A stretch of 7,603 nucleotides of DNA. Origin: an uncultured Lachnospiraceae bacterium. GTDB taxonomy: Bacteria > Bacillota > Clostridia > Lachnospirales > Lachnospiraceae. Both the position numbers and the translations under genes were made by a program. The number at the start of each line of letters is the position of its first letter. The stretch's first letter is position 1. Below, piece by piece: positions 1-4,983 of the stretch. The notes under the pieces are model-generated. The model did not search any database. It was not told the origin of the DNA and saw only the letters and a list, made by a program, of their open reading frames with translations. The stretch covers positions 1-7,603 of the forward strand of contig CALYSH010000060.1 in the NCBI GenBank assembly GCA_945485625.1, read 5' to 3'.

Positions 1-525
1 CCGTATACGCAGTACATCCTTCTTCTGTAAAATCAGCTCCGATACGGTTATGGGGGTTCTCCGAAATTGTGCAGCCTCACCGTTTCTTACCTCAATGGGC
101 AGTTCGACCCTGCTGATATCGTTCAGCCTGCCCTGAAACAGCACGATAGCTCTCACATTCAGCTTTCTCGAATGAATGGCGCTGACAGACAAGTCCTCCA
201 CAGCTGCATTCACCTGCACCGTATCCGCAGGGCTTACCCCATCTATGTGAAGCTTCTCTTCAAAGTTTACCTTTCCCTCGAAGGGAACCAGTCTCCCCCC
301 TTCTTCCCCGGTATAATACAGGACATGAAAGACAAGCTTCCCGCGAATGGTAACCGAATCATTTCCGGCCTTAATCTCCTCAATGACCGGCTCCCCATGG
401 GTTCTTGTAAGAAAACTGATATCCGGTTTGCTCTCCGGCAGGTTCACATCCTCCTCCATGGCTACCTGGCTGACTGCCGCCCCCCGAATGCAATCCATAT
501 GTATATCTGTCTTTATAATGTCCAC
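1..525 (-). CDS. SPOCS (DUF3794)-domain protein, SipL-like, partial (C-terminus beyond window)
   Basis: This is the first 175 codons of a gene that runs off the left edge. The start is a GTG at 525, chosen because a GGAGG sits 8 bases upstream (538-534); an in-frame ATG at 540 overlaps that site and has no ribosome binding site of its own. The protein opens with a family-like N-terminus (MDIIKTDIHMD). It continues with a VNLPESKPDI segment (27-36), beta-strand-rich stretches at about 58-73 (VTIRGKLVFHVLYYTG) and 114-128 (VSAIHSRKLNVRAIV), and the ITVSEL linker near 159-164. That order matches the SPOCS domain, found in SipL of Clostridioides difficile, which binds SpoIVA and is needed for spore coat assembly around the forespore. 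Such proteins usually carry further SPOCS repeats and a C-terminal LysM domain; neither is visible here, so the exact orthologue is uncertain. There is no signal peptide, which fits a mother-cell cytoplasmic role. It lies 92 bases downstream of pyrD but probably has its own promoter. Confidence 0.85.
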   Translation of the reverse strand, partial: MDIIKTDIHMDCIRGAAVSQVAMEEDVNLPESKPDISFLTRTHGEPVIEEIKAGNDSVTIRGKLVFHVLYYTGEEGGRLVPFEGKVNFEEKLHIDGVSPADTVQVNAAVEDLSVSAIHSRKLNVRAIVLFQGRLNDISRVELPIEVRNGEAAQFRRTPITVSELILQKKDVLRIR

Positions 526-533
526 AAAAAAAT

Positions 534-538
534 CCTCC
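534..538 (-). promoter_or_regulatory. Ribosome binding site fixing the GTG start of the SPOCS gene
   Basis: GGAGG is read on the minus strand from 538 to 534, 8 bases before the GTG at 525. It overlaps the upstream in-frame ATG at 540, so that ATG is unlikely to be the start. Confidence 0.75.
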
Positions 539-559
539 ATACCATACAATGCTTAGTAT

Positions 560-588
560 ATAGTATGAAGGAATTTCTCTGTTTAGAC
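560..588 (-). promoter_or_regulatory. Candidate sigma-E-type sporulation promoter for the SPOCS gene
   Basis: On the minus strand, CATACTAT (567-560) matches the mother-cell sigma-E -10 consensus CATACAnT at 7 of 8 positions. About 14 bases upstream is GTCTAAA (588-582), only a weak match to the sigma-E -35 element. A start point near 553 would leave a leader of about 28 bases before the GTG. The C. difficile sipL gene is known to depend on sigma-E, which supports the reading. The same bases could serve as a poor sigma-A -10 (TACTAT), so the sigma factor assignment is inference. Confidence 0.45.
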
Positions 589-617
589 CTTTCGGTCCTT
601 CTGAATTCTCTATCTTT

Positions 618-1526
618 CTATTCGTGGACTGCACCTACCAGGTCCTTCAGGTTCTCTACCCGGTACATCCTCATGTAATCCTCAATGCCCTTCAGAATTT
701 CCTCGGTGCAGTATGGATTGATAAAGTTCATGGCGCCTACACTGACAGCACTGGCACCCGCAAGAATGAACTCAATGGCATCCTCCGCCGTGGCAATACC
801 ACCCATACCTACAATGGGAAGCTTCACCGCCTGAGCAGTCTGATATACCATACGTACCGCTATGGGCTTAATGGCAGGACCGCTCATACCACCGGTTTTA
901 TTCGCCAGCACAAATTTTCTTCTGTGGATATCGATTTTCATACCGGTAATGGTATTGATTAAGGACAATGCATCCGCACCGCCTGCCTCTGCTGCTCTGG
1001 CCATTTCCGTGATGTCCGTTACATTGGGGCTCAGCTTCATCATAATGGGCTGCTTCGCATGCTTCTTCAGGGTGTTTGTAATATTGTAAAGTGCATCTGC
1101 CTTCTGCCCGAACGCAATGGCTCCCTCCTTCACATTGGGACAGGATACATTGATTTCCAGCATGGATACCGCAGGCTCCTCCCCAAGGCGCTCTACAACC
1201 TCCACATAATCCTCCACAGACTTTCCGCATACATTCACTATAATTCCGGTATCATACTGCTTCAGGAAGGGAATATCACGCTCCATAAACACATCGATTC
1301 CGGGATTCTGAAGTCCGATGGCATTTAACATTCCGCCGTAGACCTCTGCTACTCTGGGGGTAGGATTTCCGGGCCAGGGCACATTTGCCACTCCCTTGGT
1401 CACAACTGCGCCCAATTTATTTAAGTCCACAAACTCGGAATACTCCATGCCGGAGCCAAAGGTTCCGGAAGCCGTCATCACAGGATTTTTATATACAACA
1501 CCGGCTATTTCTGTCTGTAAATTCAT
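618..1526 (-). CDS. pyrD: Dihydroorotate dehydrogenase B, catalytic subunit
   Basis: Oxidises dihydroorotate to orotate, the fourth step of de novo UMP synthesis, in the cytoplasm as part of a PyrD-PyrK complex that passes electrons to NAD+. The 302-residue length is normal for class 1B. Visible signatures of the FMN TIM barrel are MTASGTFGSG (17-26), TKG with K44, GLQNPG (71-76) for substrate contact, and VSCPN with C129. A catalytic cysteine at this place is typical of class 1 enzymes, whereas class 2 enzymes use serine. Also present are an NTITGMKID segment near 190-200 and the late GMGGIA and SVGAM motifs that hold the FMN phosphate. The ATG at 1526 shares its A with the pyrK stop (TGATG), and AGGAGGT at 1542-1536 lies 9 bases upstream, so translation is probably coupled to pyrK. 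No clear terminator follows the TAG stop at 618. Confidence 0.97.
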   Translation of the reverse strand: MNLQTEIAGVVYKNPVMTASGTFGSGMEYSEFVDLNKLGAVVTKGVANVPWPGNPTPRVAEVYGGMLNAIGLQNPGIDVFMERDIPFLKQYDTGIIVNVCGKSVEDYVEVVERLGEEPAVSMLEINVSCPNVKEGAIAFGQKADALYNITNTLKKHAKQPIMMKLSPNVTDITEMARAAEAGGADALSLINTITGMKIDIHRRKFVLANKTGGMSGPAIKPIAVRMVYQTAQAVKLPIVGMGGIATAEDAIEFILAGASAVSVGAMNFINPYCTEEILKGIEDYMRMYRVENLKDLVGAVHE

Positions 1527-2305
1527 CAGATTTCTACCTCCTCTGCCAAGAATACGGGACCGTCCGTACAGATACGGGCATTATGAACATGGGAATGGAC
1601 ATCCACGTTCTTTGTTTTTGCCACACAGCCCAGGCATGCTCCCACACCACAGGCCATACGCTCCTCCAGGGAAATATATGCAGGTATCTTTTTCTCCTCC
1701 GCATATGTTTTTATTGCACGAAGCATGGGCAGGGGACCGCAGGCAAAGATTACATCCGCCTCCAGGGCATTTTCACGGATGGCATCCATCACATTTCCCC
1801 TGGTACCTGCACTGCCATCCTCCGACGCCACATAGACCGGACCGTACTGCTCCAGGTCCTGCTTTAAGAAGGTATCCTGATTCCGGTAGCCCATAACGGA
1901 CTGTACCTGACAGCCCACCCGTTCCAGCTGCTTTGCAAGCTCCAGCATGGGCGGAACACCGATACCGCCGCCGATCAAAAACGCTTTCTTTGCTTCACCG
2001 GCCTTTACCGGGAATCCGTTCCCCAGAGGTCCCATTACCGCAATGCTCTCACCAGCCTGGTATGCAGAGAACTCCTTCGTGCCTGCACCTGCCACACGGT
2101 ATACAATGCGGAGTGCCTTTCTGTCCTCTCTCACCTCACAGATACTGATGGGGCGGGGAAGCAATGTACTCTTATCCTTGGGATACACGCAGATAAACTG
2201 CCCCGGCTGTGCCTCCCCCGCAAGAGTGGTATCAATCCACATATCAAAAATCATGGGTGCAATTTCCTTTTGGGAAATCACCTGACCAACTACCTTCTGT
2301 TTCAT
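1526..2305 (-). CDS. pyrK: Dihydroorotate dehydrogenase B, electron transfer subunit (FAD / 2Fe-2S)
   Basis: Electron-transfer partner of PyrD: it moves electrons from FMN in PyrD through a 2Fe-2S cluster and FAD to NAD+. The 259-residue protein shows the ferredoxin-reductase-type arrangement. RPIS (51-54) is the FAD-binding motif, GPLGNGF (92-98) and GGGIGVPPM (112-120) open the nucleotide-binding half, and FACGPLPML (187-195) lies near the NAD site. The four cluster cysteines are C219, C224, C227 and C246, in the expected C-x4-C-x2-C...C pattern, so the cluster site looks intact. The ATG at 2305 follows a modest AGGA-type site and lies 25 bases after the pyrC stop. The gene ends in a one-base overlap with pyrD. 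Having pyrK directly beside pyrD confirms the class 1B type. Confidence 0.97.
   Translation of the reverse strand: MKQKVVGQVISQKEIAPMIFDMWIDTTLAGEAQPGQFICVYPKDKSTLLPRPISICEVREDRKALRIVYRVAGAGTKEFSAYQAGESIAVMGPLGNGFPVKAGEAKKAFLIGGGIGVPPMLELAKQLERVGCQVQSVMGYRNQDTFLKQDLEQYGPVYVASEDGSAGTRGNVMDAIRENALEADVIFACGPLPMLRAIKTYAEEKKIPAYISLEERMACGVGACLGCVAKTKNVDVHSHVHNARICTDGPVFLAEEVEI
1536..1542 (-). promoter_or_regulatory. Ribosome binding site of pyrD inside the end of pyrK
   Basis: AGGAGGT is read on the minus strand 9 bases before the pyrD ATG and lies wholly inside the last codons of pyrK. With the TGATG stop/start overlap, this points to coupled translation of the two subunits. Confidence 0.8.
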
Positions 2306-2330
2306 GTTTTCCTGATTCCTTTCTTATTTT

Positions 2331-3602
2331 TTACTCAGCCTGATATACAATCTTCCCTGCACAGATTGTAGCCGCCACCTTACCTCGAAGTTCCCGGCCT
2401 GTGAAGGGGCTGTTGGCTGACTTGGAGGCATACTCTCCCGGTACAAATACTGCCTCTCTGTCAATCAGCACCATATCCGCCGGTCCTCCGACTGCAAGAT
2501 AACCGGCATCCAGATGATACATCTTTGCCGGATTGGTACTCATCAGACGAAGCAGCTGCATCAGAGGTATCACACCGATTGCCACCAGTTCATACAGTCC
2601 CAGAGACAATGCAGTCTCCAGTCCGATGATTCCGCTGGGTGCCTCCGTAATCGGCTTGTCCTTCTCTTCCTTTGCATGGGGCGCATGATCGGTAGCAATG
2701 ATGTCGATGGTACCATCTGCCAGTCCCTGAAGGATGGCCTGTCTATCCTCCTCTTCCCTCAGGGGAGGATTCATTTTTGCCAGAGTGCCATACTTTATCA
2801 CCGCATCCTCCGTTAATGTGAAATGATGGGGCGTAGCCTCTGCATGAATGTTTCCATAGCCCTGTGCTCTGGCTCTCCGTACCAGTTCTACCGCTTCCTT
2901 ACTGCTGATATGCTGAATCTCCACACAGGCTCCGGTTTCCATGGCCAGCTTCAGGTCTCTGTCCACCAGAGTGATTTCTGCCTCCCTTGGTGAACCTCCG
3001 ATGCCATAATATTCGCTGGCCTTCCCCCGATTCACGCCATTGTTCGTAATCAGCGCCGGATCCTCCTCGTGGAAACTGATTGGTACATTTAATTCCTTCG
3101 CCCGCTTCATGGCCTCCCTTACCAGCTCCGGGTCCATAATCGGTACACCGTCATCGGTAAAGCCTACCGCTCCCTTTTCCTTCAGGGACTCCATGTCCAC
3201 CAGTTCCCTGCCCTTCATTCCCAAGGTCACATTGGCACAGGTATATACATGAATTCCGGTCTCTGCACCCTTGGATATGACATACGCAAGCGTTTCCTCA
3301 TTGTCCACGCAGGGTTTTGTATTTGCCATCAATACCACAGAGGTAAATCCTCCCTTTGCCGCCGCTGCCGCTCCGGTAAACATATCCTCCTTATGGGTAA
3401 ATCCGGGATCCCGGAAATGCACATGCACATCCACCAGACCGGGCGCCACTACCAGACCGGTTGCATCCAGAACCTCCATACCCTCCTCCGGCTCAATACG
3501 CTTCTCCATCCGAAGAATTCTCCCCTTCTCCGCAAGCACATCCAATTTTTCTTCTGTGCCGGAAGCCGGGTCCATTACAACCCCATGTTGAATCAGCAAC
3601 AT
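2331..3602 (-). CDS. pyrC: Dihydroorotase, type I (zinc)
   Basis: Reversibly cyclises N-carbamoyl-aspartate to dihydroorotate, the third step of de novo pyrimidine synthesis, in the cytoplasm. Its product is the substrate of the PyrD-PyrK complex encoded just downstream. The 423-residue length fits type I (Bacillus-type) dihydroorotases. The metal and catalytic residues are visible in order: DVHVHFRDPG with H60 and H62 (58-67), ANTKP (93-97) for substrate binding, FTDDG with D151, FHEED with H178, IQHIS with H231, and ATDHAPH with D305. The ATG at 3602 is preceded by AGAGGA at a normal distance. It is the first gene of a compact pyrC-pyrK-pyrD unit. pyrB, pyrF, pyrE and the carbamoyl-phosphate synthase genes are not in this window, so the pathway is split or continues elsewhere on the chromosome. 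Confidence 0.97.
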   Translation of the reverse strand: MLLIQHGVVMDPASGTEEKLDVLAEKGRILRMEKRIEPEEGMEVLDATGLVVAPGLVDVHVHFRDPGFTHKEDMFTGAAAAAKGGFTSVVLMANTKPCVDNEETLAYVISKGAETGIHVYTCANVTLGMKGRELVDMESLKEKGAVGFTDDGVPIMDPELVREAMKRAKELNVPISFHEEDPALITNNGVNRGKASEYYGIGGSPREAEITLVDRDLKLAMETGACVEIQHISSKEAVELVRRARAQGYGNIHAEATPHHFTLTEDAVIKYGTLAKMNPPLREEEDRQAILQGLADGTIDIIATDHAPHAKEEKDKPITEAPSGIIGLETALSLGLYELVAIGVIPLMQLLRLMSTNPAKMYHLDAGYLAVGGPADMVLIDREAVFVPGEYASKSANSPFTGRELRGKVAATICAGKIVYQAE

Positions 3603-3640
3603 ACTCTTATCCTCTTTTCAAAAAAGTTGTGATTTTGTTC

Positions 3641-3669
3641 ATTGTATCATTTTCTTAGAAAAAAAGAAA
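3641..3669 (-). promoter_or_regulatory. Candidate promoter of pyrC-pyrK-pyrD (extended -10)
   Basis: TACAAT (3646-3641) on the minus strand is preceded by TG one base upstream, giving the extended -10 form TGnTACAAT. The -35 at a 17-base spacing (TTTCTT, 3669-3664) is poor, which is common with extended -10 promoters. A start near 3634 would leave a leader of only about 32 bases. That is too short for a PyrR-type attenuator with terminator and antiterminator, and no such structure is seen. Confidence 0.6.
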
Positions 3670-3687
3670 GACAGCAGAGAATTAATA

Positions 3688-3716
3688 TGTACACTTTTCT
3701 GAATCTATGCTATATT
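3688..3716 (+). promoter_or_regulatory. Promoter of plsC
   Basis: On the plus strand, TGTACA (3688-3693; 4 of 6 matches to TTGACA) is separated by exactly 17 bases from TATATT (3711-3716; 5 of 6 matches to TATAAT). A TG just upstream adds the extended -10 form. Transcription would start near 3723, leaving about 42 bases before the plsC ATG. Confidence 0.65.
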
Positions 3717-3753
3717 TAGAATATCATTTCTGTGCCGATGCACTACATACAAA

Positions 3754-3758
3754 AGGAG
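3754..3758 (+). promoter_or_regulatory. Ribosome binding site fixing the plsC start at 3765
   Basis: AGGAG lies 6 bases before the ATG at 3765. The in-frame upstream GTG at 3732 has no such site, and the site itself falls inside that longer reading frame. Confidence 0.8.
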
Positions 3759-3764
3759 TATTCC

Positions 3765-4529
3765 ATGATTCGATTTATTGCCGTTTGTACCTTTGTCATA
3801 TTATTCCTGATTCTGTCCATCCCGCTTCTGATTGCCGAATGGATAATCGGTAAATTCAATCCCGAAGTGAAAAGCAAAAGCTCTCTTGCCATTGTGAACT
3901 GGGCCTTCCGGATGGTGATTCGCATTGCAGGGGTTAAGGTGATTGCCCGGGGCGAAGAGAACATCCCCACCGATACTGCCGTATTGTATGTGGGCAACCA
4001 CCGCAGCTTCTTCGACATTGTATTAACCTATGTAAGGGTACCCCGTCCCACGGGATATATCTCCAAGCTTGAGATGAAAAAGTTCCCGCTGCTTTCCAAC
4101 TGGATGACAAACCTGCACTGTCTGTTCTTAGACCGTGAGAATATTAAAGAAGGCTTAAAAACCATTCTGGCCGGCGTAGAAAAGGTAAAGCAGGGCATAT
4201 CCATCTGCATTTTCCCGGAAGGGACCAGAAATAAGGTGGCAGATACATTTCTCCCGTTCCATGACGGCAGCTTCAAAATAGCAGAAAAAGGAAATGTTCC
4301 CGTAATCCCCATGACCATCGTAAACTCCTCCGCCGTATTTGAAGACCAGTATCCCAAAATAAAAAAGGCTACCGTAATCATCGACTACGGTAAACCCATT
4401 TATCTGAGTGACCTGGACCGCGAAATAAAAAAGAACATTGGTTCCTATGTAAGCGGTATTATGCAGGAAACCTATTTCCGGATGAAGGATGAATATGCCG
4501 CGGAGCTTGGCAGTACTACTCAAAAATAA
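3765..4529 (+). CDS. plsC: 1-acyl-sn-glycerol-3-phosphate acyltransferase
   Basis: Transfers an acyl chain to the sn-2 position of lysophosphatidic acid to make phosphatidic acid, the common precursor of membrane phospholipids; it acts at the cytoplasmic face of the membrane. The 254-residue protein begins with a hydrophobic segment (about 3-28, rich in I, L, F and V) that likely anchors it. The acyltransferase blocks follow in order: NHRSFFD (78-84) with the catalytic H79 and D84, FLDR (121-124), FPEGTR (150-155) for glycerol-phosphate binding, and VIPMT (180-184). The ATG at 3765 is preferred over the in-frame GTG at 3732 because AGGAG lies 6 bases before it and the extra N-terminal residues look unlike the family. 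It is transcribed away from pyrC and converges with the lipoprotein gene, overlapping it by 14 bases. A strong terminator follows 46 bases after the stop. Broader lysophospholipid acyltransferase specificity cannot be excluded. Confidence 0.94.
   Translation: MIRFIAVCTFVILFLILSIPLLIAEWIIGKFNPEVKSKSSLAIVNWAFRMVIRIAGVKVIARGEENIPTDTAVLYVGNHRSFFDIVLTYVRVPRPTGYISKLEMKKFPLLSNWMTNLHCLFLDRENIKEGLKTILAGVEKVKQGISICIFPEGTRNKVADTFLPFHDGSFKIAEKGNVPVIPMTIVNSSAVFEDQYPKIKKATVIIDYGKPIYLSDLDREIKKNIGSYVSGIMQETYFRMKDEYAAELGSTTQK
4356..4392 (-). terminator. Possible minus-strand terminator inside plsC (downstream of the lipoprotein gene)
   Basis: Read on the minus strand, TACCGTA and TACGGTA form a perfect 7-base stem (4392-4386 and 4376-4370) with a 9-base loop. 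GCC, then six Ts, an A and four Ts (4366-4356) follow. Three bases separate the perfect stem from the T run, though an imperfect extension can bridge them. It lies about 125 bases past the lipoprotein stop, inside plsC codons around KKATVIIDYGK, so it may be a by-product of codon choice. Confidence 0.4.
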
Positions 4530-4920
4530 CCGGCAGCTTCAGATTCTCAACCCGGACCACAATGTATGGATAGGAGGGCGCTGTGGCGCCCTTTTCTGTT
4601 TCTCCGGGGCCAAGCAGACTGGTACTGATATAGATGGCATCCTCTGTCTGATACAATTCATCCACCGCTATACTGTACCCACCGGTGTCCTGCTTGCCGT
4701 AACCGATGCAGATATACAGGTACTCCTTATCGGTATATGTAAACTGGAAGGCCTTCTCCTTCTTTTCATCCAGGATTGTCATTAGCTCCTGCGCAATGAC
4801 CTCCTCGCTCAAAATGGTCATCTCCAAATCCTTTAGCTTCACCCTCTCCCTACTCACCATACTGCATCCGGACAATGTCAACATCAAGACCACCACAAAC
4901 AACAAAAAGCTTTTTTTCAT
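4516..4920 (-). CDS. Lipoprotein with PrcB_C-like domain
   Basis: A small exported lipoprotein of 134 residues. The start at 4920 gives a clean signal peptide (MKKSFLLF...) with lipobox LSGC, so C19 would be lipidated and the protein held on the outer face of the membrane. The C-terminal half shows GKQDTGGYSI (75-84), SYPY (116-119) and a final V-I-F (131-133). This pattern resembles the PrcB C-terminal domain, named after the lipoprotein of the dentilisin protease complex of Treponema denticola. The family match is recalled from the motif pattern and not checked, and no substrate or partner can be named. An upstream in-frame ATG at 4947 would add nine residues but has no ribosome binding site; the site before 4920 (GAGAAG) is also weak. 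The gene lies just past the murF terminator with no obvious promoter between, and its 3' end overlaps plsC by 14 bases. Confidence 0.75.
   Translation of the reverse strand: MKKSFLLFVVVLMLTLSGCSMVSRERVKLKDLEMTILSEEVIAQELMTILDEKKEKAFQFTYTDKEYLYICIGYGKQDTGGYSIAVDELYQTEDAIYISTSLLGPGETEKGATAPSYPYIVVRVENLKLPVIFE
4576..4595 (+). terminator. Intrinsic terminator of plsC, inside the opposing lipoprotein gene
   Basis: On the plus strand, GGGCGC (4576-4581), loop TGTG and GCGCCC (4586-4591) form a perfect 6-base all-GC stem, followed at once by TTTT and then CTGTTTC. It lies 46 bases after the plsC stop. Read on the minus strand the hairpin is followed by TCCTATCC, with no T run, so it should stop plsC transcripts but not those of the lipoprotein gene that contains it. 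Confidence 0.85.
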
Positions 4921-4956
4921 TTTTCTTCTCTTTACAGGCTTTGTCATAATCTATGC

Positions 4957-4983
4957 AAAAAAAGAAAGCCTTATGCAGGCTTT
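4957..4983 (-). terminator. Intrinsic terminator of ddl-murF, overlapping the murF stop codon
   Basis: On the minus strand, AAAGCCT (4983-4977), loop GCATA and AGGCTTT (4971-4965) form a perfect 7-base stem, followed by C and seven Ts (4963-4957). The left arm and loop contain the last murF codons (Lys-Pro-Ala) and the TAA stop. In the plus direction the stem is followed by TTCTTCTTG, a weaker tract, so any two-way activity would be partial. Confidence 0.9.

Noticed and set aside
557..566. Ten-base sequence TATATAGTAT shared with the ddl promoter (7517-7526)
   Set aside because: Both copies overlap -10 regions in AT-rich DNA; a shared operator is possible but two AT-rich copies are not enough evidence.
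67..678. Long plus-strand open frame (203 codons) at the left end
   Set aside because: It is antisense to the SPOCS gene and the pyrD end, has no ribosome binding site and no recognisable domain, and the minus-strand frame matches a known family.
1385..1896. Two overlapping plus-strand open frames of about 160 codons
   Set aside because: They are antisense to the clear pyrD and pyrK genes; their composition is rich in H, P and C, typical of shadow frames, with no supported start.
3402..3415. Perfect 14-base palindrome TCCGGGATCCCGGA
   Set aside because: It encodes the Arg-Asp-Pro-Gly of the conserved dihydroorotase active-site motif, has no T run, and is best explained by codon choice.
3249..3658. 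Three plus-strand open frames opposite the start of pyrC
   Set aside because: They are shadows of the conserved dihydroorotase N-terminus, have no ribosome binding sites and run into the promoter region.
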